DNA of 64,000 nucleotides, taken from Halorubrum sp. DM2. GTDB lineage: Archaea; Halobacteriota; Halobacteria; Halobacteriales; Haloferacaceae. A program made the position numbers and the translations under genes. The notes under the pieces are model-generated. The model was given only the letters and a program-made list of their open reading frames with translations, was not told where the DNA came from and did no database searches. The stretch is taken from assembly GCF_901686465.1 (NCBI RefSeq), contig NZ_LR594487.1, positions 2,167,650-2,231,649 on the forward strand, written 5' to 3'. Below, piece after piece: positions 7,798-16,292 of the stretch. Each line of letters opens with the position of its first letter. Within the stretch, counting starts at the first letter, position 1.

Positions 7798-8610
7798 TCA
7801 GGCGACGTCGACCCGACAGCCGGCCGCGTAATCGATCCCGTCGAGCGCGTCGATGCCGTCGTCGCCGCACACCGGACAGTCCGGGTTGCGCGCGTACGGC
7901 ACGGTCTCGAACGAGAGGTCCATCGCGTCGTAAAACAGCATGCGACCGACGAGCGGGTCACCCACCCCGATGAGCAGTTTCACCGCCTCCGTCGCCTGAA
8001 GGCAGCCGACGGTCCCCGGGAGGACGCCGAGGACGCCGGTGCTGGCGCAGTCCGGTACCGTCCCCGGCTCCGGCGGCTCCGGGAACAGACAGCGGTAACA
8101 GGGACCGTCGGGCGAGAGCGTCGTCACCTGCCCCTCGAACTTGTAGATGGCACCGTGGGAGACGGGGACGCCCTCGATCCGCGCGGCGTCGTTCACCACG
8201 TACCGGGTGGCGAAGTTGTCCGAGCAGTCGACGACCACGTCGTGGTCGGCGATCAGTTCCCGGGCGTTGCCCGCGTCGAGCCGGGTCTCGTGGCGCTCGA
8301 CGTCGACGTCGGGATTGAGTTCGGCGACGAAGTCGGCGGCGGAGTCGACCTTCGTGCGCCCCACGTCGTCGTCGCCGTGAATGACCTGCCGCTGGAGGTT
8401 GGAGCGCTCGACGACGTCGTCGTCGACGATTCCGATGGTGCCGACGCCGGCGGCCGCGAGGTACTGGATCGCGGGCGAGCCGAGTCCGCCCGCTCCCACG
8501 ACGAGGACGCGCCCGTCGAGCAGCCGCTTCTGGCCCTCGGGACCGACATCGTCCAAGATGACGTGTCTGGAGTAGCGGTCGAGTTGGGTCGCGTCGAGAG
8601 AGAGGCTCAT
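7798..8610 (-). CDS. ubaA: Ubiquitin-like activating E1 enzyme (UbaA/MoeB/ThiF family)
   Basis: A 270-residue E1-like adenylyltransferase. The ATP-binding GAGGLGSPAIQYLAAAGVG motif is followed by DDDVVERSNLQRQ. Two CxxC zinc pairs are present (CYRC..., CPVC). The candidate catalytic cysteine in DCASTGVLGV is Cys188 by codon count; as I recall, this is also the active-site number in Haloferax volcanii UbaA. UbaA activates the C-terminal di-glycine of SAMPs for protein conjugation and for sulfur transfer to molybdopterin and tRNA thiolation. A SAMP2 gene lies at 46859-47074 in this window. Confidence 0.9.
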   Translation of the reverse strand: MSLSLDATQLDRYSRHVILDDVGPEGQKRLLDGRVLVVGAGGLGSPAIQYLAAAGVGTIGIVDDDVVERSNLQRQVIHGDDDVGRTKVDSAADFVAELNPDVDVERHETRLDAGNARELIADHDVVVDCSDNFATRYVVNDAARIEGVPVSHGAIYKFEGQVTTLSPDGPCYRCLFPEPPEPGTVPDCASTGVLGVLPGTVGCLQATEAVKLLIGVGDPLVGRMLFYDAMDLSFETVPYARNPDCPVCGDDGIDALDGIDYAAGCRVDVA

Positions 8611-8742
8611 GTGTGTGACCTGTGCCGGCGCGGATATAATCGTGTTCCCGGAGCGCCGGCCCGCCCCGTCGACGCCGCCGCTGGCGCTTTCAGTCCTGAC
8701 CCCGCCGCGGACGCTCTCACTCCCCGACCCCGACGCGGACGC

Positions 8743-10080
8743 TCACTCCGTCGACGCCGCCACCGCGTCGGTCATCCAACAGCCGTCGACGTCGCCGAGG
8801 GCGTCGTCGGTCCCCTGACTCCCGCCGGAGATTAGTTCGAGCCGGAACTCGTACCGCCCGGTGACGCGGCCGTTCTCACGGGTGACGACCTCGATCTCGG
8901 CCGTCCCGCCGTCGATCTCTGGCACCGAGTACTCCGCGGTGTCGTACGTGAGCATCGGCGCGTACCGCTCCCGCTCGAACAGCGCGGCGAACTCGCTCAC
9001 CGAGCCGACGACCTCCCGGTTCTCCGGGGACGCGAACGCTCGCAGCGTCCGCACGCCGTCGTTCGTCGCGTCGTCGTTGTATCGGAGCGCGTTCATCTGG
9101 ATCTGGACGACCTGAAGCGCCGACCGCTCGCAGGTGGGGGCGGGCGCGGTGTTCCTGGCGGCCTCGTCGGTCGGTCCGTCCGTCGGCTCGCCGTCGACGC
9201 TTTCCACCGAGTTCGCGGCGTCTCCGCCGGCGGCCGCCGTTCCGTCTCCGTCGACGCTGTCGGTTCCACCCCCGTCGTCGCCCTCGACGCCCGCGATCCC
9301 GCCCAGCCCGTCCGGTCCGACCGTCGCGCCGACGCCGACACCCCCGAGGCCCGCGGCGAGGAGCGCGACGACGGCGACCGCCGCGAGGAGGCTCCGCGGG
9401 TACGCCCGGTCGCTCGACGCGCCGGCCGTCTCGGACTCGGTCGCACCCGCCCGTTCCGACGAGGGTTCGACCTCCTCCGTCGGCCGTTCCGGTCCCGCGT
9501 CGACGGGGCCACCAGAGCCGGCTCGGGAGGGGGAACGCGGCTCCGGTCCGAAGTCGTCTCGGTGCGTCGCTCCGTCCTCCGTCTCACTCCCGGCTGTTCC
9601 CCCGTCGTCTGTCGTCGCCTCGCCGTCCGTCGTCACCTCGTCGTCTGTCGTCGCCCCGTCACCCATCGAACCTGCGGTCGCAACGTCGTCGTACTCGGCG
9701 GAGCGGACCGGAACGCCGAGGATCCGCTCAGAAATCTCGTTCGACGCCGCCGGCGACGCGGCGTACAGGAGCCGCTCCCGGAGGTCCGCCGGGGTGACGA
9801 CCTCGACCGCGTCGTCGAAAGCCTCGCCGTCGAGCAGTGAGTCGCTCGCGACCGCGACAGTGTCGACCGAGTCGTCCGACACCGGCTCGTCCCCGGCCGC
9901 GACGACGCGGATCTCGGCTCGTCGGTCGCCCGACGACACGGTGACGTGGGACGGATCGACCGTCACGGCGTCGGCGGTCGCCGCGTACGTCTCGCCGACG
10001 AGCGTCGCGAACGCGTCCCTGTCGAGCGACTCGACCGCGGTCGCGAACGCGTCGGGGGGAATGGGGTTGCTCGCGGTCAC
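8743..10080 (-). CDS. Single-pass membrane protein with C-terminal DUF4864-like domain
   Basis: A 445-residue three-part protein. An N-terminal globular domain (residues ~1-125) resembles haloarchaeal restriction-endonuclease-like modules but lacks a motif I can name. A long acidic, Thr/Gly-rich linker follows. A transmembrane helix lies at about residues 230-252 (AAVAVVALLAAGLGGVGVG), then another low-complexity linker. The C-terminal domain has VVQIQMNALRYNDDATNDG and a cysteine pair, resembling DUF4864. The C-terminal domain is probably outside the cell. It lies between ubaA and the L15e gene with no evident operon. The role is unknown. Confidence 0.65.
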   Translation of the reverse strand: MTASNPIPPDAFATAVESLDRDAFATLVGETYAATADAVTVDPSHVTVSSGDRRAEIRVVAAGDEPVSDDSVDTVAVASDSLLDGEAFDDAVEVVTPADLRERLLYAASPAASNEISERILGVPVRSAEYDDVATAGSMGDGATTDDEVTTDGEATTDDGGTAGSETEDGATHRDDFGPEPRSPSRAGSGGPVDAGPERPTEEVEPSSERAGATESETAGASSDRAYPRSLLAAVAVVALLAAGLGGVGVGATVGPDGLGGIAGVEGDDGGGTDSVDGDGTAAAGGDAANSVESVDGEPTDGPTDEAARNTAPAPTCERSALQVVQIQMNALRYNDDATNDGVRTLRAFASPENREVVGSVSEFAALFERERYAPMLTYDTAEYSVPEIDGGTAEIEVVTRENGRVTGRYEFRLELISGGSQGTDDALGDVDGCWMTDAVAASTE

Positions 10081-10218
10081 CGGTGGATCGCCACGTAGTA
10101 CCGTTAGTATGTGACGCGGTGTCTTTGCTCTTGGGTCGAAGGGAGTTAGCGCCGCGGCTGGGCGAGGAGAGCGAGTCGGGAAGAAAGTGGAATGCCGTCG
10201 ACCGCGAAGCGGGGCGAG

Positions 10219-10809
10219 TTACTTGCCTTGCCGGTCGTTCGAGGTGACGCTCGGGCGCGTCTTCTCGGTGCCCTTGCCGCGCTTGCGCTGGCCGCGGCCC
10301 TTGTCGCCGGCGGAGGTGAGGCCGCGGTACGCGCGGCCCTTGTGGTCGTCCGAGCAGATCCAGTTCAGCTCCTCGTCGTTCTCGATCGCGGGGTGGGCGG
10401 GGTCCACGAGGATGACCTCGTGCCACTTCTGGGAGCCGTCCTCACCGACCCAGTAGGAGTTGAGCACGCGGAGGTTGCGGTACTTCCGCGAGGCGCGCTC
10501 CTCGGCGATGCGCTGGATCGACTTGCGGCGCGAGACGCGGTTGACGCCCTGCCGCTTCGAGCGGCGACCCGCCTTGAAGCGCTGCTTGCGCGAGCCGCCC
10601 TTGCGGACGCTCACGCGGGCGACGATGACGCCCTGCTTGGCCTTGTAGCCCAGTTCGCGGGCCTTGTCCAGCCGGGTCGGGCGCTCGATGCGCTCGATAG
10701 CGCCCTGGTCGCGCCACTCCTGTTTTCGCTGCCACTGCAGTTCCGCCAGTTTCCCCTCTTTGGGGGACCGCCACGCCTCCTTGATGTGCGAGTAGAAACT
10801 TCGTGCCAT
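10219..10809 (-). CDS. rpl15e: 50S ribosomal protein L15e
   Basis: A 196-residue protein of the archaeal/eukaryotic L15e family of the large ribosomal subunit. Diagnostic segments are MARSFYSHIKEAWRSP at the start and RLDKARELGYKAKQGV. RVSVRKGGSRK, NLRVLNSYWVGEDG and the histidine/lysine-rich DDHKGRAYRGLTSAG follow. It is strongly basic, unlike its neighbours, as expected for an rRNA-binding protein. It has the usual family length and is monocistronic here. Confidence 0.97.
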   Translation of the reverse strand: MARSFYSHIKEAWRSPKEGKLAELQWQRKQEWRDQGAIERIERPTRLDKARELGYKAKQGVIVARVSVRKGGSRKQRFKAGRRSKRQGVNRVSRRKSIQRIAEERASRKYRNLRVLNSYWVGEDGSQKWHEVILVDPAHPAIENDEELNWICSDDHKGRAYRGLTSAGDKGRGQRKRGKGTEKTRPSVTSNDRQGK

Positions 10810-11160
10810 TGTGTGTCCGCGGACGGTTGCGATTCAGCCGCGAGGGGCCACATGTCGTCTCGTCCCGGGGCGCGTCGACGACGACCGTCGACCGCGGTCC
10901 CGGCGGCGAGTGCCCGCTGTGTCCGCGCCAGCGAGTTGTCGCCAGTACCCGCGGTTCGCCCTTAACCGCTTCGTTCCGCGGATTGCGTGAGATCGGGTGT
11001 CACGAGTCGGCGGGCGCGCAGTTCACGAGCAGAAGGTGGCACGGCCGGCGTCACCCCGGCCGCGCGTCGATCGATTAAAGTTCACTTGTATCGATGAACC
11101 GCCAGTGGTACACACCGATGCCGCGCCGGGCGGACGCGGACTCGACGGAGGGGGTGCCCG
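10810..11160. other. Intergenic region between rpl15e and the cobalamin operon
   Basis: A 351-bp divergent intergenic region. Gattaaag at about 11073-11080 is a possible TATA element for the plus-strand cobalamin operon, and ggaggggg just before 11161 is a possible ribosome-binding site. Short open frames here look like noise. I do not see a B12-box (cobalamin riboswitch) consensus. Confidence 0.4.
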
Positions 11161-12297
11161 GTGGGAGACGTGAGACTGGTTGTCGTCGCGGGGACGACCG
11201 CAACGGCCGCGATCGACGGGATCAGCGCCGCGGGCGCGGATCCCGACCTACGGGTCCACACGCCGAGCGCCGACCTCGAGATCGTCGAGACGGGGCGGCC
11301 CGCGCCGGACTCGCCCGTGCCGGTGAGTCTGACCGGCTGCCCGACGCCCGCGGTCGTCACCCGAGCGGTCCGCGAGCTGCTGGGGCCCGACTCGCTTCCG
11401 GTCACGGCCGTCGACGCCGGACTCGGCGCGCCGACCGCGGCCGCCGTCCGCGACGTGGGCGCGGCCCCGGGCGGCGACGTCCGCGACCCGGAGCCGGTCC
11501 CGGCGGCGGCGACCGTCTTCGAGCGGGCCCGTGCGCTCGCGCCGGAACTCGCCGCGCCCGGCGATAGCGGCGGCTATCCCGGCGTCGAGAGCGACGGCGA
11601 GAGAGCGAAGGACGCCGGAGCGGCCGCCGAACTGCTCGTCGCCGAGACGATTCCCGGCGGGACGACGACCGCGTTGGGCGTTCTGACCGCGCTCGGCGAG
11701 CGGGCCGCGGTCTCCTCGTCCCTGCCGGCGAACCCGATCGAGCGCAAGCGGCGCGTCGTCGCCGAGGCGCTGGACGCGAGCGGTCTCGACCCGGGCGACG
11801 CCGCTGGCGATCCGATCGAGGCGGTCCGGCTCGTCGGCGACCCCGTCCTCGCCGCGGTCGCCGGCCTGATCGTCGGCTGCGCGGACGCCGACGTCGACGT
11901 GACGCTCGCGGGCGGCACCCAGCTCGCGGCCGCGGCGGCGATCGCCCGACACGCCGGCGTCGACCGGCCGCTCCCGCTCGCGACCACGTCGCTTGTCGCG
12001 GACGATCCCACCGCCGACCTCCCGGCGCTCGCCGACGACCTCGACGTACGGCTGGCGGCGGCCGACCCGGGGTTCGCGGAGAGCGACCACCCGGCGATGA
12101 CGGCGTACGCCCGCGGCGAGGCGAAGGAGGGCGTCGGCATGGGCGGGGCGCTCGCCCTCGCGGAACGCGCGGGCGTCGACGACGCCGCCGTCCGTGAGCG
12201 GATCGCCGCCGTGACCGACTGCCTGCTCGCCGAGCGCCCGGACGACGGCGAGAGCGCGACCGACGGGGTTCCCTCGAACGGAGGCGACGCGCCGTGA
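11161..12297 (+). CDS. cobT: Nicotinate-nucleotide-dependent phosphoribosyltransferase, archaeal CobT (UPF0284 type)
   Basis: A 378-residue protein of the archaeal CobT family, which activates the lower-ligand base as its alpha-ribotide for cobamide assembly. Motifs are IDGISAAGADPDLRVHTPSAD near the N terminus, ESIPGG-type ETIPGGTTTALGVLTALG, TLAGGTQLAAAAAI, and a C-terminal GEAKEGVGMGGAL. The GTG at 11161 follows a ggaggggg motif. It is the first of nine co-directional cobalamin genes, and its TGA overlaps the GTG of cbiA. Confidence 0.88.
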   Translation: MGDVRLVVVAGTTATAAIDGISAAGADPDLRVHTPSADLEIVETGRPAPDSPVPVSLTGCPTPAVVTRAVRELLGPDSLPVTAVDAGLGAPTAAAVRDVGAAPGGDVRDPEPVPAAATVFERARALAPELAAPGDSGGYPGVESDGERAKDAGAAAELLVAETIPGGTTTALGVLTALGERAAVSSSLPANPIERKRRVVAEALDASGLDPGDAAGDPIEAVRLVGDPVLAAVAGLIVGCADADVDVTLAGGTQLAAAAAIARHAGVDRPLPLATTSLVADDPTADLPALADDLDVRLAAADPGFAESDHPAMTAYARGEAKEGVGMGGALALAERAGVDDAAVRERIAAVTDCLLAERPDDGESATDGVPSNGGDAP

Positions 12298-13610
12298 AGG
12301 GGGTCGTCCTCGGCGGCACGGCCTCCGGCGTCGGCAAGACGGTCGCGACGCTCGCGACGCTGCGCGCGTTCGAGGCCGCGGGGCGGACGGTCCAACCCGC
12401 GAAGGCCGGCCCGGACTTCATCGACCCGAGCCACCACGCCCGCGTCGCGGACCGCCCCTCCCGGACGCTCGACCCGTGGCTTCAGGGGGTCGACGGGCTC
12501 CGGCGCAACTACGCCCGCGGCGACGGCGATGTCTGCGTGGTCGAGGGGATGATGGGGGTGTACGACGGCAGCGCCGCCAGCACGGCCGGCGTCGCCGCCG
12601 CGCTCGACCTCCCGGTCGTCCTCGTCGTCGACGCGAGCGCGGGGATGGAGAGCGTCGCGGCGACCGCGCTCGGCTTCCGCGCCTACGCCGACCGGACCGA
12701 ACACGACCTCAACGTCGCGGGCGTGATCGCCCAGCGCGCGCACGGCGGCCGCCACGAGTCGGGGATCCGCGAGGCGCTCCCCGAGGAGCTGACGTACTGC
12801 GGTCGAATCCCGCCGATCGAGGACCTGGAGATTCCGGACAGACACCTCGGGCTCCACGGCGGCGACGAAGCGCCGCTCCCGGACGACGCGCTCGACGACG
12901 CCGCCGAGACGCTCCGGACCGACCGACTGCTCGATGTCGCCCGCGAGCCGACTCCGCCGGCGACGCCGCCCGGCGAGGCCCGCGGTGCGGCGGCCGCCGG
13001 CGAGGGACCCCGAATCGTGGTCGCCGACGACGCCGCCTTCCGGTTCGTCTACCCGGCAACCCGCGAGCGGCTCCGCGAGCGCGCGACCGTGGTCCCCTTC
13101 GCGCCCGCCGCCGGGGACGACCTCCCCGACTGCGACGGCGTTTACCTCCCCGGCGGCTACCCGGAACTCCACGCCGAGGCGCTCGCGGCGGGGCCGGCGC
13201 TCGGGTCGGTCGCCGACGCCGCGGCCGAGGGCACGCCGGTCCTCGGCGAGTGCGGCGGGCTGATGGCGCTCGCGGAGACGCTGACGACGGTCGACGGCGA
13301 CACACACGAGATGGCGGGCGTCCTCCCGGCGACCGTCGAGCGCCGCGACCGGTATCAGGCGCTCGACCACGTCGAACTCCGCGCCCGCCGGGAGACGCTC
13401 ACGGCGGGGACCGGCGACCGGCTCCGCGGCCACGAGTTCCACTACTCCGCGGCCGACGTCGCCGGCGACGCCCGGTTCGCCTTCGACGTGGTTCGCGGGA
13501 CGGGGATCGACGGCGACCGCGACGGGCTGACCGAACACCGCACCCTCGGAACGTACTGTCACGTCCACCCGGAGAGCGGGGCGTTCGACGCGTTCCTCGA
13601 CCGATTATGA
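12294..13610 (+). CDS. cbiA: Cobyrinic acid a,c-diamide synthase
   Basis: A 438-residue glutamine amidotransferase. The N-terminal ATPase domain has a P-loop (GGTASGVGKTV) and the AKAGPDFIDPSHH and VEGMMGVYDG motifs. The C-terminal class I GATase domain has PGGYPELHAE and the nucleophile Cys in GECGGLMAL. The catalytic His lies in the closing EHRTLGTYCHVHPESG. The enzyme amidates the a and c side chains of cobyrinate in corrinoid synthesis. The GTG start overlaps the cobT stop (GTGA), and its TGA overlaps the cbiB ATG (ATGA). Confidence 0.95.
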   Translation: MKGVVLGGTASGVGKTVATLATLRAFEAAGRTVQPAKAGPDFIDPSHHARVADRPSRTLDPWLQGVDGLRRNYARGDGDVCVVEGMMGVYDGSAASTAGVAAALDLPVVLVVDASAGMESVAATALGFRAYADRTEHDLNVAGVIAQRAHGGRHESGIREALPEELTYCGRIPPIEDLEIPDRHLGLHGGDEAPLPDDALDDAAETLRTDRLLDVAREPTPPATPPGEARGAAAAGEGPRIVVADDAAFRFVYPATRERLRERATVVPFAPAAGDDLPDCDGVYLPGGYPELHAEALAAGPALGSVADAAAEGTPVLGECGGLMALAETLTTVDGDTHEMAGVLPATVERRDRYQALDHVELRARRETLTAGTGDRLRGHEFHYSAADVAGDARFAFDVVRGTGIDGDRDGLTEHRTLGTYCHVHPESGAFDAFLDRL

Positions 13611-14680
13611 TCCCGACCGCGATCGCGGCGACCGCGACGAATCCACCGGCCGTCGCCGCCGTCCCCCCCGTCACCGCGGCCGCCGCGGCCGCCGCGACCG
13701 CCGCCGCCCTCGCGCTCTGTGTCGCCGTCGCGCTTGACGCCGCGGTCGGCGAACCACCCCGACGAGTTCATCCGGTGGCGCTGTTCGGGAACGTAGTCAC
13801 CCCTGTCGACCGCGACTGGCGACACTCGGACGCGGTCGGGATCGCCGTCGCCGTCGCGCTCCCGCTGGCGGCCGCGGTCGCGGTCGGCGGAACCGTCGCG
13901 CTCGCGGCGGGCGTCGGTCCGAGGCCCGGCGGCGTCCCGCTGGTCGGCGTCGCGGCCGCGGGCGTCGCGCTGTGGGTGACCGTCAGCCGCCGGATGCTCG
14001 TCGCGGTGGCGAGCGAGACCGTCGCGCTGACCGAGACGGACCCCGAGGCGGCCCGCGAGCGCGTCGTCGCCCTGGTCGGCCGCGACCCGGACGCCCTCTC
14101 CCCAGCGGACCTCCGGAGCGCCGCGGTCGAGAGCGCGGCCGAGAACCTCGCCGACGGCGTCGTCGCCCCGCTCTGCTGGTTCGTCGCGGGCGCGACGGTC
14201 GGCGTCGCGGCGGCGGGCATCGCTTCCCTTCCGGCCGCGGCGCTCGCGCTCGGCGGCGGGTCGGCCGCGGCCGCCTGGGCGAAGGCAGTGAACACCCTCG
14301 ACTCCATGCTCGGCTACCGGTCGAAGCCGGTCGGGCGGGCGAGCGCACGCCTCGACGACGCCGTCATGTACCTGCCGGCGCGCGCGAGCGCCGTCTGTCT
14401 CGCCGTCGCGGCGCGGTCGCCCGGGTCACTCCGGCGCGCGAGACGCCTCGCGCGCGAGCCGGCGTCGCCGAATTCGGGGTGGCCGATGGCGACCGCGGCG
14501 GTCGCGCTCGGCGTCCGCTTGGAGAAGCCGGGCGCGTACGTCCTCGACGGCGGTCCCGAGCCGCCGACGCCCGCGACCGCCCGCGCCGGAGTTCGGCTCG
14601 TCGGAACCGCCGGCGGAGTCGCGGCCGCGGTCGGGGTCGGCTGGCTGCTCGCGCTGGCGGGGGTGACGGCGTGGCCCTGA
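13607..14680 (+). CDS. cbiB: Adenosylcobinamide-phosphate synthase
   Basis: A 357-residue integral membrane enzyme that attaches aminopropanol phosphate to cobyric acid. Several transmembrane helices are visible. Family motifs are DAAVGEPPRRVHPVALFG, AAENLADGVVAPLCWFV, AKAVNTLDSMLGYRS and ARLDDAVMYLPARA. The ATG at 13607 sits in an ATGA overlap with cbiA; the open frame runs further upstream, but that part is a shadow of cbiA. Its 3' end overlaps cobS by 10 bp. Confidence 0.93.
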   Translation: MIPTAIAATATNPPAVAAVPPVTAAAAAAATAAALALCVAVALDAAVGEPPRRVHPVALFGNVVTPVDRDWRHSDAVGIAVAVALPLAAAVAVGGTVALAAGVGPRPGGVPLVGVAAAGVALWVTVSRRMLVAVASETVALTETDPEAARERVVALVGRDPDALSPADLRSAAVESAAENLADGVVAPLCWFVAGATVGVAAAGIASLPAAALALGGGSAAAAWAKAVNTLDSMLGYRSKPVGRASARLDDAVMYLPARASAVCLAVAARSPGSLRRARRLAREPASPNSGWPMATAAVALGVRLEKPGAYVLDGGPEPPTPATARAGVRLVGTAGGVAAAVGVGWLLALAGVTAWP

Positions 14681-15516
14681 CGGACGCGGTCGCCGCGTTC
14701 CGCGGTGCCCTCGGGTTCTGCTCGCGGATCCCGGTCGGGAGCGACGCGGCCGACTGGGACGCGTTCCGGCGGCGACCTGCGGCCCTGCCGGCGGTCGGTT
14801 ACGCGCTCGGGCCCCTCGTCGCGCTCCCGGTCGTCGCGGCGGCGGCGGTCCCCGTCCGCGTGCCGGCGGCCACGGTCGCGGTCGCGTTCCCCGCGTGGCT
14901 CTACCTCGTCACCGGGATCACCCACCTCGACGGCGTCGCGGATCTGGGGGACGCCGCGGTCGTCCACGGCGACGCCGACCGCCGGCGCGAGGTGCTGAAG
15001 GACTCGTCGCTCGGCGTCGGCGGCGCGCTCGCCGTCGCGCTCGTCGTCGTCGGTCTCGGGGCCGCGGGGGCGGCCGTCGCGGAGGCGGTCGTCGCGGACG
15101 CGGCTCGCCCCGCGGCCGTCGGGGAAGCGACCCACTTCTCGGCCGTCGGCGCGGCCGCCCTCGTCGTCGCCGCGGAGGTGAGCGCGAGGGGCGCGACGGC
15201 GGCGCTGGTCTGTCTCGGCGACGCGGCACACGAGGGGCTCGGCTCCGCGCTGACCGGCGAGTCCGGCGCGCGTTCCCTCGCGGGCGTCGCGCTCGCGGTC
15301 GCCCCCGTGGTGCCGCTGGCCGGAGCGGTCGGCGGCCCCCGGGGCGTCCGGGCGACCGCCGCCGTCCTCGTCGCCGCGGTCGTCGTCGGCCTCGTCGCAT
15401 TCGCGTGGGCGCGCGCTCGGCTCGGTGGCGTCTCCGGCGACGTCCTCGGCGCGACGACGGAGCTGGGGCGGGTGACCGCGCTCCACGCGGGGGTGATCGC
15501 GTGGACGCTCTCGTGA
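14671..15516 (+). CDS. cobS: Adenosylcobinamide-GDP ribazoletransferase (cobalamin synthase)
   Basis: A 281-residue polytopic membrane protein that joins AdoCbi-GDP to alpha-ribazole, the last assembly step. Motifs seen are FCSRIPVG near the N terminus and the conserved acidic THLDGVADLGDAA. VLKDSSLGVGG and several Ala/Val-rich helices follow. The GTG at 14671 lies within the end of cbiB. The 3' end overlaps cobY by 16 bp. Confidence 0.93.
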   Translation: MALTDAVAAFRGALGFCSRIPVGSDAADWDAFRRRPAALPAVGYALGPLVALPVVAAAAVPVRVPAATVAVAFPAWLYLVTGITHLDGVADLGDAAVVHGDADRRREVLKDSSLGVGGALAVALVVVGLGAAGAAVAEAVVADAARPAAVGEATHFSAVGAAALVVAAEVSARGATAALVCLGDAAHEGLGSALTGESGARSLAGVALAVAPVVPLAGAVGGPRGVRATAAVLVAAVVVGLVAFAWARARLGGVSGDVLGATTELGRVTALHAGVIAWTLS

Positions 15517-16292
15517 TGTGCGGCGGCCGCGGCACGCGGCTCGGCGGCGACGGCGAGAAGCCGCTGGCGACGGTCGCCGGCCGGTCGATGGTCGACCGCA
15601 CGCTCGACGCCCTCGCCGCGAGCCGAGTCGAGACCGCGTACGCGGCCGTCTCCCCGCACACCCCGCGGACGCGCGAGCGGCTGGTCGCGCGGCGGGACGA
15701 TGAGGGGCCGGAACCGGAGGCGGGGGAGGCAGAATCGCTCGAACTCGTCGTCGTCGACACGCCGGGCGAGGGGTACGTCGCGGACCTCCGGGCGGCGCTC
15801 TCGGAGGGACCGACCGCGCCGACGCTCACGGTCGCCGCCGACCTTCCGCTGCTCGACGGGCCGGCCGTCGGCGCGGTCCTCGACGCCCGCGCCGCGGCCG
15901 ACGCCGACGCGCTGTCGGTCCGGGTGCCCGCGGCGCGCAAGCGGGAACTGGGCGCGAGCGCCGACGCCGCGACGCGGTACGGCGACGCGGAGGGCGGCGA
16001 GGGAGACGCCGGCGACGCGGACGGGGGCGACGCGACCGGCGGGGACTCGACCGACGACCGCGTTCCCGCCGGGATCAACGTCGTCGGGGCGCTCGACGGC
16101 GCGGGCGACGAGGTCGTCCGCGCGACCCGCGACGCGCGCCTCGCCGTCAATGTCAATCGCCCGGGAGACCGACGGCTCGCCGAGCGGATCCTCGCCGGCG
16201 ACCCGGACGCCCCCGCCCTCCCGAGCGGCGGGGTCGACTGGCTCGACCGCGGCGACTCGGGAGCGGCCTCCGACGGGGGTGAGCCGTCGTGA
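15501..16292 (+). CDS. cobY: GTP:adenosylcobinamide-phosphate guanylyltransferase, archaeal CobY type
   Basis: A 263-residue nucleotidyltransferase that replaces bacterial CobU in archaea; CobY lacks the kinase activity. The N terminus VDALVMCGGRGTRLGGDG, with EKPLATVAGRSMVD, is the nucleotide-binding signature. VAADLPLLDG is the metal/GTP site, and VNVNRPGD comes near the end. A Gly/Asp-rich insert at about residues 155-190 is specific to this protein. The GTG at 15501 is needed to keep the first strand intact. It overlaps cobD by 4 bp. Confidence 0.9.
   Translation: MDALVMCGGRGTRLGGDGEKPLATVAGRSMVDRTLDALAASRVETAYAAVSPHTPRTRERLVARRDDEGPEPEAGEAESLELVVVDTPGEGYVADLRAALSEGPTAPTLTVAADLPLLDGPAVGAVLDARAAADADALSVRVPAARKRELGASADAATRYGDAEGGEGDAGDADGGDATGGDSTDDRVPAGINVVGALDGAGDEVVRATRDARLAVNVNRPGDRRLAERILAGDPDAPALPSGGVDWLDRGDSGAASDGGEPS

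Noticed and set aside
10810-11160. Cobalamin riboswitch before the cob operon
   Set aside because: No B12-box consensus is visible, and such riboswitches are not expected in haloarchaea.
11574-13568. A 664-codon minus-strand frame opposite cobT and cbiA
   Set aside because: It is antisense to two clear cobalamin enzymes and has no motif of its own.
12476-13606. Upstream 377 codons of the frame that contains cbiB
   Set aside because: They are Arg/Pro-rich shadow of cbiA; cbiB starts at the ATG overlapping the cbiA stop.
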